Source: CAIWHR01 sp963830485 (lineage in GTDB: Bacteria > Pseudomonadota > Gammaproteobacteria > Burkholderiales > Casimicrobiaceae). Taken from it: a stretch of DNA of 64,000 nt. Position numbers and translations under genes: made by a program. The stretch's first letter is position 1. Each line of letters starts with the position of its first letter. The notes below the pieces were generated by a model. That model saw only the letters and a program-made list of their open reading frames with translations. It did no database searches and had not been told where the DNA came from. This document shows positions 49,756 through 57,838 of this stretch, piece after piece. The stretch is taken from the NCBI GenBank assembly GCA_963830485.1, contig CAWHNE010000005.1, positions 124,001-188,000 of the forward strand. The letters run 5' to 3'.

Positions 49756-51267
49756 TCAGTCGATGGAGAAGAACTTGCGGATGCGCCGCACGAGCTCGGC
49801 CGCGCTGTAGGAGTCGGCCCGCGCGCGCGCCTCGTCGGACAGGGCCCGCAGCTTCGCGTCGTTCGCCGACTGCCGCGCCACCACGACGCGCGACATCGGC
49901 TCGAGCAGCCCAGCCCGGGCGCGCACGATCGCGTCGAAGCCCGCCTTGTCGAGCCGGTAGCAGAGGACTTCATTCTGCGCGATCACCGTCGCCCGTCGCG
50001 GCTGCCCGGTCAGGAGCGCCATCTCCCCGAAATACGACGGCGCGTCGAGCGTGGCCAGATGGTCGCGCGCGCCGGTGCCTCCTGCGCTGTCGTCGTAGAT
50101 CTCCACCCGACCGTGAGCGAGGATGAACAGCGAGTCGGCGGCCTCGCCCTGCAGTGCGATGATGTCGTCTGCCACGTACGGACAGTCGGCGAGCTCGGCC
50201 GCGAGCGCGCGCCTCTCCTCGTCGGTTAGCGCGTCGAATAGTTCGATCTGCGCGAGCGTCGCGGACCGGGCCGCCAGCTCGCGTTCGTGGACCTCCTCCG
50301 CGTCGGTGTGCTTGCGCGGGACCAGCACCAGGTGCGGGTAGGGAATTTCCATGCCGTGCCGGGCGAGCGTCGCGGTCACATGCAGCCGCACCTGGGAATC
50401 GGTCCAGATGTCGTGCGCGAGATCGGTGAGCCAGTAGCGGACGGCATACTTGATCCCGCTTTCGCCGAAGCCCGTGCACACGACGATGAGGCGCGGCCGC
50501 TGCGCGACGTTGCGAATCTCGGCGCGCGCAAGCCCATCGGCTACTGCCGCCAGCACCCGCGACGGCGGGATGGCGTACACGACGTTGAACTCGACGTCGC
50601 GCCGCGACGGGATCCGCTCGTCACCGCGCCGCCCGAGCACCGTCACCCGGTTCTTGATCAACTGGCCGTTGGGGATGATGACGGTCTCGCCGTTGTTGGT
50701 CGCGATCGCCGTATAACGCCAGCGGATCCCGACCACCTGCCCCGATACGCCCTCCATCCGGATCCAGTCGCCGATCCGACACGTGTTGTCGAGCTGCAGC
50801 GCGATGCCGCCCCACAGGTTGCCGAGCGTCTCCTGCAGCGAGAAGGCGATGACGCCGGTGATGACCGCCGAAGTGGTGATGATGCCCGCGAGATTCACGC
50901 CGACGACCTTCATCCGGAAGAGCGCGAACACGATCAGCACGACGGCGATCAGGACGTCCGCCAGGATCCGCGGGATCGCGAGCCGTGCGAGCACGCCCTG
51001 GAACAGGCACATGAGCGTGACCCGAGTGAAGCCGATGGCGACGAGCAGCAGCAGCACTTCGCGGACGACGAGCACGATCGTCGCGTCGGTGAGCGCGCCG
51101 CCATAGCGCGCGAGGACGATCAGGCCGACGAGCCCGACGCCCATCGTGACAGACATGTTGATCATGTTCCCGCGCAGGTCGCGGCGCAGCCACAGCGTCA
51201 CGAGCGCGAGCGCGAGCCCGGCGGCGACGAACATCTGCGCGTCGAAGATCAGGTCGGGCGTCGGCAT
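49756..51267 (-). CDS. mechanosensitive channel (MscS family) with cyclic-nucleotide-binding domain
   Basis: 503 residues. Four to five membrane helices (about 10-150) lead to the MscS pore helix and beta domain (ITTSAVITGVIAFSLQETLGN then GGIALQLDNTCRIGDWI, about 130-175). An MscS cytoplasmic domain follows to about residue 330. The last 150 residues hold a CNBD: DIIALQGEAADSLFILAHGRVEIYDD and SYFGEMALLTGQPRRATVIA, the latter being the phosphate-binding cassette. Channels of this build may be gated or tuned by cAMP or a similar ligand. It lies alone, convergent with prmB and divergent from a ThDP enzyme. Confidence 0.9.
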   Translation of the reverse strand: MPTPDLIFDAQMFVAAGLALALVTLWLRRDLRGNMINMSVTMGVGLVGLIVLARYGGALTDATIVLVVREVLLLLVAIGFTRVTLMCLFQGVLARLAIPRILADVLIAVVLIVFALFRMKVVGVNLAGIITTSAVITGVIAFSLQETLGNLWGGIALQLDNTCRIGDWIRMEGVSGQVVGIRWRYTAIATNNGETVIIPNGQLIKNRVTVLGRRGDERIPSRRDVEFNVVYAIPPSRVLAAVADGLARAEIRNVAQRPRLIVVCTGFGESGIKYAVRYWLTDLAHDIWTDSQVRLHVTATLARHGMEIPYPHLVLVPRKHTDAEEVHERELAARSATLAQIELFDALTDEERRALAAELADCPYVADDIIALQGEAADSLFILAHGRVEIYDDSAGGTGARDHLATLDAPSYFGEMALLTGQPRRATVIAQNEVLCYRLDKAGFDAIVRARAGLLEPMSRVVVARQSANDAKLRALSDEARARADSYSAAELVRRIRKFFSID

Positions 51268-51345
51268 GAGGGATCGGGCGGTCCGAGCGGGCGCCGCCGA
51301 TTATATAGAATGAGGTCTCGTCGCCTGTCCGGCGGCCCGCTCACC

Positions 51346-53022
51346 GTGACCTCTCCCCGCACCGGCGGCGAAATCCTCGTCGCCAACCTCCTCGCGCAAG
51401 GCGCAACGCACGCGTTCGCGGTGCCGGGCGAGAGCTATCTCGCGGTGCTCGACGCGCTCTACGATGTCCGCGACCGGCTGTCGCTCGTCGTGTGCCGGCA
51501 CGAAGGCGGTGCCGCCTACATGGCGGAGGCGTACGGCAAGCTCACGGGCCGTCCCGGCGTCGCCCTGGTGACGCGCGGTCCCGGCGCCACGAATGCCGCG
51601 ATCGGGGTGCACGCGGCCGCCCAGGATTCGACGCCGATGATCCTGCTGGTCGGACAGGTCGGCAGCGACTTCGTCGACCGCGAGGCGTTCCAGGAGATCG
51701 ACTACCGGCGCATGTTCGGCGGCGTGGCGAAATGGGCCGCCCAGATCGACCGTGCGGAGCGCATCCCGGAATACATCGCACACGCCTACCGGAGCGCCAT
51801 GTCGGGCCGGCCTGGTCCTGTCGTGCTTGCACTGCCCGAGGACATGCTGGCCGCGCGCGCGAACGCCGCGGATGTCGCGCGCGTCGAGCCCGTGGCCGCT
51901 GCGCCGGATCCGGCGCTCGTCGCCGCCGCGGCGGAGAGACTCGCAGCAGCGCAGCGGCCGCTCGTGCTCGTCGGTGGCAGCCGCTGGGACGTTGCCGCGT
52001 GCCGCGCGCTGCGCGAGGTGGCCGAGGCGCTCACGTTGCCGGTCGCCTGCGGATTCCGCAACCAGGACCTTTTCGACAACCGGCACGTGCTCTATGCCGG
52101 CGATGTCGGGATCGGGATCAATCCGAAGCTCGCCGCGCGCGTTCGCGACGCCGACGTGCTGCTCGTGATCGGCGAGCGGCTGGGCGAGATGACGACGTCG
52201 GGCTATACATTGCTCGCGCCGCCCGTGCCCGCGCAGGCGCTGATCCATGTTCATCCCGGTGCCGAGGAGCTGGGCCGCGTCTACCAGCCCACGCTTGCGA
52301 TCGCGGCGACCCCGGGGACGTTTCTTGCCGGGCTAACCGCCCACGCGCGCGCCGCGTCGGCGGACGCCGCGGCCCACGCAGCCGCAGCGCACGCGGACTA
52401 TATCGAATGGCAGACGCCGCGGCCGGTTCCGGGGGCGCTCGACCTCTGGCGCATCGTGCAGTGGCTCGACGCGCGGTTGCCCGACGATGCGATCGTGACC
52501 AATGGCGCCGGCAACTACTCGACGTGGCTGCACCGGTTGTACCGCTACCGCGGCTTTCGCACGCAGCTCGCACCGTACGTCGGCTCGATGGGCTATGGCG
52601 TGCCGGCGGCGATCGCGGCAAAGGCTGTGCATCGCGACCGGCTGGTGCTCTCGTGGAACGGCGACGGCTGCTTCCTGATGAACGGGCAGGAGGTCGCGAC
52701 CGCCGTCCAGTACGGGTTAGGCGTGATCTTCGTCGTCGTCGACAACGCGATGTACGGGACGATCCGGATGCACCAGGAACGCACCTATCCGGCGCGTGTG
52801 CACGGAACGGCGCTCGTCAACCCCGATTTCGCTGCGCTCGCGCGCGCCTTCGGCGCGCACGGCGAGACGGTCGCACGCACGGACGAGTTTGCGCCTGCAT
52901 TCGAGCGCGCGGTGGCGGCCGGCCGTCCGGCGCTCCTTCACCTCAAGCTCGACCCGCAGGCGGTGACGATGAACGCGTCGCTCGACGCGCTGCGCGCGCA
53001 GGCGACGACCCGCGGAAACTGA
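51346..53022 (+). CDS. thiamine diphosphate-dependent enzyme (acetolactate synthase-like)
   Basis: 558 residues in the three-domain ThDP fold: PYR domain (catalytic Glu in VVCRHEGGAAYMAEAYGKL near residue 50), central domain, and PP domain (SWNGDGCFLMNGQEVATAVQ ... VVVDNAMYGTIRMHQ, the GDG-N cofactor motif). It resembles the large AHAS-like group, but no regulatory small subunit or ilvC is nearby, so it is probably not the anabolic acetolactate synthase. Product unknown; oxalyl-CoA decarboxylase, benzoylformate decarboxylase-like or similar activities are possible. Start GTG 51346 is chosen because a TATATAGAAT promoter-like block covers the earlier ATG 51310. Confidence 0.8.
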   Translation: MTSPRTGGEILVANLLAQGATHAFAVPGESYLAVLDALYDVRDRLSLVVCRHEGGAAYMAEAYGKLTGRPGVALVTRGPGATNAAIGVHAAAQDSTPMILLVGQVGSDFVDREAFQEIDYRRMFGGVAKWAAQIDRAERIPEYIAHAYRSAMSGRPGPVVLALPEDMLAARANAADVARVEPVAAAPDPALVAAAAERLAAAQRPLVLVGGSRWDVAACRALREVAEALTLPVACGFRNQDLFDNRHVLYAGDVGIGINPKLAARVRDADVLLVIGERLGEMTTSGYTLLAPPVPAQALIHVHPGAEELGRVYQPTLAIAATPGTFLAGLTAHARAASADAAAHAAAAHADYIEWQTPRPVPGALDLWRIVQWLDARLPDDAIVTNGAGNYSTWLHRLYRYRGFRTQLAPYVGSMGYGVPAAIAAKAVHRDRLVLSWNGDGCFLMNGQEVATAVQYGLGVIFVVVDNAMYGTIRMHQERTYPARVHGTALVNPDFAALARAFGAHGETVARTDEFAPAFERAVAAGRPALLHLKLDPQAVTMNASLDALRAQATTRGN

Positions 53023-53024
53023 GC

Positions 53025-53471
53025 TCAGCCCTGCGGCACGACGCGCGCGCTCGAGCCGATGCCTTCGATGTAGACCTTCTGTCCCTGCCGCAGCGACGAG
53101 TTTACCGGCTGCGTGATCGACACCAGAACGCCGTTCGTAAGCCGCACGATCACCTGTTGCGCGGGCTGCGGCTTGTCGAAATACTGTCGCTGGGCATAGC
53201 TGCCGCCCACGGCACCGGCGATCGCGCCCGCGGCGATCGCAACCTCGCGGCCGGTCCCGGCGCCGATCAGGCTGCCAAGCCCTGCACCGGCGAGGCCGCC
53301 GACGATCGCGCCGACGCCCAAGTCGTGGTTCGACCGCAGCTCCGCGGCATTGATTTGCTCGATGACGCCCGAGCGAACCTCCATCTCGGTGGGCCCGCCA
53401 CCCGGAGCCGCGCAGGCGGCAAGCACGAGCAGCAGCGAGGCCGCGGTCAGCGTGCACAACGCGTGTCTCAT
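53025..53471 (-). CDS. glycine-zipper lipoprotein (SlyB/PcpY-like)
   Basis: 148 residues. Signal peptide with lipobox VLAACA, Cys near residue 20. The mid-region is a glycine-zipper 2TM domain (GVGAIVGGLAGAGLGSLIGAG ... AIAAGAIAGAVGGSYA, about 52-92), followed by a C-terminal beta domain (QQVIVRLTNGVLVSITQPVNS). Proteins of this type sit in the outer membrane and help envelope integrity under stress. It ends 2 bases from the convergent ThDP enzyme. The 118 bases up to the ppk2 stop hold nothing recognised. Confidence 0.85.
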   Translation of the reverse strand: MRHALCTLTAASLLLVLAACAAPGGGPTEMEVRSGVIEQINAAELRSNHDLGVGAIVGGLAGAGLGSLIGAGTGREVAIAAGAIAGAVGGSYAQRQYFDKPQPAQQVIVRLTNGVLVSITQPVNSSLRQGQKVYIEGIGSSARVVPQG

Positions 53472-53589
53472 GGCGCGACTCCTCGGTGAGCAGAAAGCAC
53501 CTGTCGCAGGATGATTAGGCTCGCTGCGAACTGGCTTCTCCGAATTATCCATGAATGGCCGCGTCCCGGCGACCGCCTGCTCCACGGTG

Positions 53590-54492
53590 CTATTCCCGCG
53601 CGAGCATGGCGCGTGCTGCGACGAGCTCCTTGCGCTGCGCAGCGCCCACGTTCGGGTACTCGAGGCCCAGACGCTCCATCGCTTCGACGATCGCCGCGGC
53701 GACGACGAGCCGCGTGTACCACTTGTTATCGGCCGGCACGACGTACCACGGCGCATGCTTCGCGGCGGTGCCGCGGATCGCCTCTTCGTAGGCGCGCATG
53801 TAGTCGTTCCAGTGCGCGCGCTCCTTCACGTCGGCCGCCGAGAATTTCCAGTTCTTCTCCGGCTGATCGAGCCGCTCCAGGAACCGCCGCTTCTGCTCCT
53901 TGCGCGACACGTTGAGGAAGAACTTGAGAATCAGGACGCCGTTCCGGGCGAGGTAGCGCTCGAATGCCGCGATATCGGTGAGACGGTCGTCCCACACCTC
54001 GCGCCCCGCGAGCCCGGCGGGAAGCCGCTGTCGTTGCAGGAACTCCGGATGTACGCGGACAACCAGCACTTCTTCGTAGTAGGAGCGGTTGAAGATGCCG
54101 ATCCGGCCGCGCTCGGGCAGCGCGCGCGTCGTCCGCCACAGGAAGTCGTGATCGAGCTCCTCGGTCGACGGCTGCTTGAACGAGTAGACCTGACAGCCTT
54201 GCGGGTTCACGCCCGACATCACGTGCTTGATCGTGCTGTCCTTGCCGGCCGCGTCCATCGCCTGGAACACGAGCAGCACCGCCCAGCTATTCTGCGCATA
54301 GAGCTTGTTCTGCTCTTCGGCGAGCCACTCGACGCCGCGCGCCAGCAGCTCCTTCGCCTGGGGCTTGTCTTCCGAGCCGAGCTTGCCCGTGTCGTCCGGA
54401 TCGAAGTCCTTGAGCCGGAAGCCCTTGCCCTTGACGACTCTATACGGCTCGACGAAGCGGCGAAGGGTGGCGATGCTCTCTCTTTGCGACAC
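53590..54492 (-). CDS. ppk2: polyphosphate kinase 2 family protein
   Basis: 300 residues; single-domain PPK2, which uses polyphosphate to phosphorylate nucleotides (or the reverse). Walker A VFQAMDAAGKDSTIKHVMSG near residue 78, the FLWRTTRALPERGRIGIFNRSYYEEVL block with Walker B, and the lid RLDQPEKNWKFSAADVKERAHW. Starts at GTG 54492 with a strong AGGAGG 6 bases upstream. The length and the PQGCQVYSFKQPSTEELDHD stretch fit the small single-domain type; class III activity on both AMP and ADP is possible. Confidence 0.9.
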   Translation of the reverse strand: MSQRESIATLRRFVEPYRVVKGKGFRLKDFDPDDTGKLGSEDKPQAKELLARGVEWLAEEQNKLYAQNSWAVLLVFQAMDAAGKDSTIKHVMSGVNPQGCQVYSFKQPSTEELDHDFLWRTTRALPERGRIGIFNRSYYEEVLVVRVHPEFLQRQRLPAGLAGREVWDDRLTDIAAFERYLARNGVLILKFFLNVSRKEQKRRFLERLDQPEKNWKFSAADVKERAHWNDYMRAYEEAIRGTAAKHAPWYVVPADNKWYTRLVVAAAIVEAMERLGLEYPNVGAAQRKELVAARAMLARE

Positions 54493-54528
54493 GATGGACC
54501 TCCTGGGCGTCGAAACACGTCCGGGAGT

Positions 54529-55053
54529 TTAGCGCGCCGCAATCACCGTAGAAACCGGCGTGCCCGCACCGATCGGCACGGTCGGAAGCGGCCATGTGTC
54601 GACGTCCGGCGCGCTGAGCAGCCGCTCGAGGAACGCGCATGCTGCTTCGAGGCGCCGTGCCGCCGCCGCGGAGGGTCCCGTCCCGAGCGCGAACGCCTCG
54701 CCCCGGATCGCGAGCATGTACGCCGGCGGCGGCTCGGCGCCGAACGCGTCGCGATAGGCGGCGAGCACCGCGGCCGGGCTCATCGCATGCGACGTGAACG
54801 TCCGGTCGCGCGAGGGTGTCACACGCCAGAACGCGAAGGGATCCGCCACGCCGAGTCCGGCGTCGACGAAGATCGCGACGTCGCAGCCGACGAGGTCGGT
54901 CGCATGCTCGGGCTGAAGCTGGAAATCGGTCTCGATACGCACGTCATGGCATCCGGATGCCGCCAGCGCGGTCGCGCGTTCGGCCAGCGCCGGTCCAAGG
55001 CCGTCGTCGCCGCGGCTCGGATTGCCCCACGCGAGAACGAGGATGCGGCTCAT
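54529..55053 (-). CDS. hoxW: hydrogenase maturation protease
   Basis: 174 residues; endopeptidase that trims the C-terminal tail of the large hydrogenase subunit after nickel insertion. The HycI/HoxW opening VLAWGNPSRGDDGLGP is present (the DDG acids bind nickel), and FVDAGLGVADPF and TSHAMSPAAVLAAY follow, the latter with the conserved His. It overlaps the hoxH stop by four bases. It ends the hox operon; hyp genes for cofactor synthesis are not in the window. Confidence 0.88.
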   Translation of the reverse strand: MSRILVLAWGNPSRGDDGLGPALAERATALAASGCHDVRIETDFQLQPEHATDLVGCDVAIFVDAGLGVADPFAFWRVTPSRDRTFTSHAMSPAAVLAAYRDAFGAEPPPAYMLAIRGEAFALGTGPSAAAARRLEAACAFLERLLSAPDVDTWPLPTVPIGAGTPVSTVIAAR

Positions 55054-56555
55054 CGCGCTTCGGGACGGCGGATCGTGCCGTCCGCGTCGCGCGCGAGCGC
55101 GTCGAGTCGGGCGCCGTCGGAAGCCATGATCTCGACTTCGAGGGGCATTTGCCCGAGCGCGTGGGTCGCGCACGACAGGCACGGGTCGTACGCCCGAATC
55201 GCGACCTCGATATGGTTGAGCAGCGCCTCGGTCACCTCGTGGCCGTCGAGATACTGCAACGCGACGCGCCGTACCGCTTCGTTCATTGCCTGGTTGTTGT
55301 GCGTCGTCGACACGATCAGGTTCGCTCGGACGATCTGGTCGTCCTCGTTGACCCGGTAGTGGTGGATCAGCGTCCCACGGGGCGCTTCGATCACGCCCAC
55401 ACCGCGCAGTGCCGGCGTTCCGCGCACGACGAGCTCGCCATCGAGGAGCGCCGGGTCGTGCAGCAGCTCGCGCAGCCCCTCGGCCGCGTGCAGCATCTCG
55501 ATCATCCGCGCCCAGTGATAGGCGAGGTTCGCCTGCGTCGCACCGCCGCCATCGAAGTTCCTGAATTCCAGGCGCTCGGCTTCCGCGAGCGGCGTCGGGA
55601 TCGCGTCGCAGTTGTTGACGCGCGCGAGCGGGCCGACGCGATACCAGCCCGCTTCCGGGCCCAGCGCGCGCAGGTAGGGAAACTTCATGTACGACCAGGT
55701 CCGCGTCTCCTCGAAGATCACGTCCCAGTAGTTTGCATAGTCGACGTGGTCGAACAGCACGTCGTTGTGCTCGTTCCGGGCACGCAGCCCGCCGTGGTAG
55801 AAATCGAGCGCGCCGTCGGTCCGCACGAGGCTCACGAACGACGACGCGAAGCTGCCGAAGGCGTTGTAGCGGTCCTTGTTGTCGGCGTAGAGGCGCTTGA
55901 CGATCTCGACCGCTTCCTGCGACCAGGCGATCGTCCTGTCGATGTCGGCGAGCAGATAGTCGCGCTCTTCGATCGTCAGGTGCTTGTTGACGCCGCCGGG
56001 CACCGCGCAGCTGCCGTGAATCCGCTTGCCCGACGTGACCCGGATCACCTCCTGGCCGTACTTGCGCAGCAGCACGCCCTTCTTCGCGAGCTCGGGATGC
56101 GCGGCCGCCACCGCGAAGATGTTGCGCCGCTCCGGCTCCGCGTCGAAACCGAACAGCAGATCCGGCGAGCACAAATGGAAGAAGTGGAGCGCGTGCGACT
56201 GGAGGATCTGGCCATAGTGAAGCAAGCGGCGCATCGCCTCGGCGGTAGGGGTCAGCTTGGCGGCGCCGACGATCATGTCCATCGCCTTCGACGCTGCGAG
56301 GTGATGGGATACGGGGCAGATGCCACACAGGCGCTGGACGAGCACGGGCACTTCCCAGAACGGGCGCCCCTGCACGAATTTCTCGAAGCCGCGGAACTCG
56401 ACGATGTGCAGACGTGCTTGCCGGACACGATTGTCCTCGTCGAGGAGCAGCGTCACCTTGCCGTGGCCTTCGACCCGGCTGACGGGCTCGATGACGACGC
56501 GTCGCAACGGAACCTCGGCGGAAGCTTCGGTCTGGGTTGTCAGCACTTCGGGCAT
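55050..56555 (-). CDS. hoxH: NAD-linked [NiFe] hydrogenase large subunit HoxH
   Basis: 501 residues; carries the NiFe active site. L1 motif VQRLCGICPVSHHLAASKAM near residue 80 and L2 motif DPCLSCATHALGQMPLEV near residue 465 provide the four cysteines. About 30 residues follow the DPCLSCATH motif, the tail expected to be removed by the adjacent maturation protease. EPVSRVEGHGKVTLLL opens the domain. The sequence fits group 3d bidirectional hydrogenases. The gene follows hoxY by 7 bases. Confidence 0.95.
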   Translation of the reverse strand: MPEVLTTQTEASAEVPLRRVVIEPVSRVEGHGKVTLLLDEDNRVRQARLHIVEFRGFEKFVQGRPFWEVPVLVQRLCGICPVSHHLAASKAMDMIVGAAKLTPTAEAMRRLLHYGQILQSHALHFFHLCSPDLLFGFDAEPERRNIFAVAAAHPELAKKGVLLRKYGQEVIRVTSGKRIHGSCAVPGGVNKHLTIEERDYLLADIDRTIAWSQEAVEIVKRLYADNKDRYNAFGSFASSFVSLVRTDGALDFYHGGLRARNEHNDVLFDHVDYANYWDVIFEETRTWSYMKFPYLRALGPEAGWYRVGPLARVNNCDAIPTPLAEAERLEFRNFDGGGATQANLAYHWARMIEMLHAAEGLRELLHDPALLDGELVVRGTPALRGVGVIEAPRGTLIHHYRVNEDDQIVRANLIVSTTHNNQAMNEAVRRVALQYLDGHEVTEALLNHIEVAIRAYDPCLSCATHALGQMPLEVEIMASDGARLDALARDADGTIRRPEAR

Positions 56556-56562
56556 CGGCGCC

Positions 56563-57105
56563 TCAGTCGTAGCGGATCATCGCCGGCAGGAGCCGCGGTT
56601 CCCGGCCGGCGATGAGGTCGGTCAGGAGCTGCAGGAATGCTTCGGCGGGCGGCGGGCAGCCGGGCAAGTAATAGTCGATACGGACGACCTCGTAGATCGG
56701 CCGCACCTGGTCGAACGGCAGCGGCAGCTCGGGATCGTTCGGAATCGTCCTCCCGGCGGTCCCGGGCTCGTACTGGTAGACCTCCTGGAAGCAGTCCCAG
56801 AGATCGAGGTTGTTGCGCATCGCCGGCACACCGCCGGTGATCGCGCAGGCGCCCACCGCGACCAGGATCCGGCAGTTCTTCCGGAACTCGCGGAGGACGT
56901 GGACGTTCTCGGCATTGCACACACCGCCCTCGACCAATCCGACGTCGCACGGGCCACAATGCTTCTTGTCGGTCAGCGGCGAGCGGTCGAGCTCGATGTG
57001 CGGCGCAAGCTCGAGGATCCGTTCATCGAGGTCGAGCAGCGACATGTGGCAGCCGAAGCAGCCGGCGAGCGATGTGGTCGCGATGCGGAGCTTCCGTTCA
57101 GTCAT
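56563..57105 (-). CDS. hoxY: NAD-linked [NiFe] hydrogenase small subunit HoxY
   Basis: 180 residues; short small subunit without Tat signal, hence soluble. It binds one proximal [4Fe-4S] cluster: TSLAGCFGCHMSLLDLD near residue 15, EGGVCNAENV, VAVGACAITGG and YLPGCPPPAEAF supply the ligands. Overlaps hoxU by 8 bases and leads into hoxH. Confidence 0.94.
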   Translation of the reverse strand: MTERKLRIATTSLAGCFGCHMSLLDLDERILELAPHIELDRSPLTDKKHCGPCDVGLVEGGVCNAENVHVLREFRKNCRILVAVGACAITGGVPAMRNNLDLWDCFQEVYQYEPGTAGRTIPNDPELPLPFDQVRPIYEVVRIDYYLPGCPPPAEAFLQLLTDLIAGREPRLLPAMIRYD

Positions 57106-57838
57106 GCGGATCGCCTCCGTTGTCGCGTCGCGCTGCTTCCCGGAGCGTCACCTCTGCGATCGGATGCACGTCGAAGCGCCGGCGTCCGATGGCCACCGCA
57201 TAGGCCTCGCCCTTGACGAGGATCGCCCCGACCGGGCACACGTGGACAGCCGCGTCGCCGACCGCGAGATCGGTGTCTCCGAGACGCCCCGACGCTGCAT
57301 TGACGACGAGCCGCGACTGCAGGCCGCGGCCGGCGATCTCGAAGACGTTCTTGCCGTCGACGTCGCGGCTCGCCCGCACGCACAGCGCGCAGAGGATGCA
57401 GCGATTGCGGTCGAGCACGACGTCGGGGTGCGACGCATCGAGATCGCGCGGCGGGAAGAAGTGGTCGAATCGCAGCGCGGTCACGCCCAGGTGGTAGCCG
57501 ACCGCCTGCAGGTCACAGGCGCCGGTCTTCTCGCACGCCGGGCAGATGTGATTGCCTTCGACGAACAGGAGCTCGATCAGCGCGCGGCGGTCCTCGTTCA
57601 GCGCCGGCGTGTCGTTCTCGACGACCATACCCGCGACGGCGGGCGTCGTGCACGAGGCCATCGGCCGGCCGTCGACATTGACGGTACACAGCTTGCAGCT
57701 CCCGTGCGGTGCGAATCCCGGTCGATGGCACAACCGCGGAATGTAGACGCCCGCGGCCGCCGCCGCGTCGATGATCGACGCTCCGGGGGCGAAGGCGATC
57801 TCCCGGCCGTCGACGGTGAACACGGCCCGTTCCGTCAT
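57098..57838 (-). CDS. hoxU: hydrogenase diaphorase small subunit HoxU
   Basis: 246 residues; NuoG-like Fe-S electron wire between the diaphorase and hydrogenase halves. The N-terminal [2Fe-2S] domain has LCHRPGFAPHGSCKLCTVNV and ASCTTPA; the His-containing [4Fe-4S] site is NHICPACEKTGACDLQ; a further cluster is RCILCALCVRASRDVDG, with VHVCPVGAI. All cluster ligands appear intact, unlike the N-terminal cluster of HoxF. Starts at ATG 57838, overlapping the hoxF stop (ATGA). Confidence 0.94.
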   Translation of the reverse strand: MTERAVFTVDGREIAFAPGASIIDAAAAAGVYIPRLCHRPGFAPHGSCKLCTVNVDGRPMASCTTPAVAGMVVENDTPALNEDRRALIELLFVEGNHICPACEKTGACDLQAVGYHLGVTALRFDHFFPPRDLDASHPDVVLDRNRCILCALCVRASRDVDGKNVFEIAGRGLQSRLVVNAASGRLGDTDLAVGDAAVHVCPVGAILVKGEAYAVAIGRRRFDVHPIAEVTLREAARRDNGGDPHD

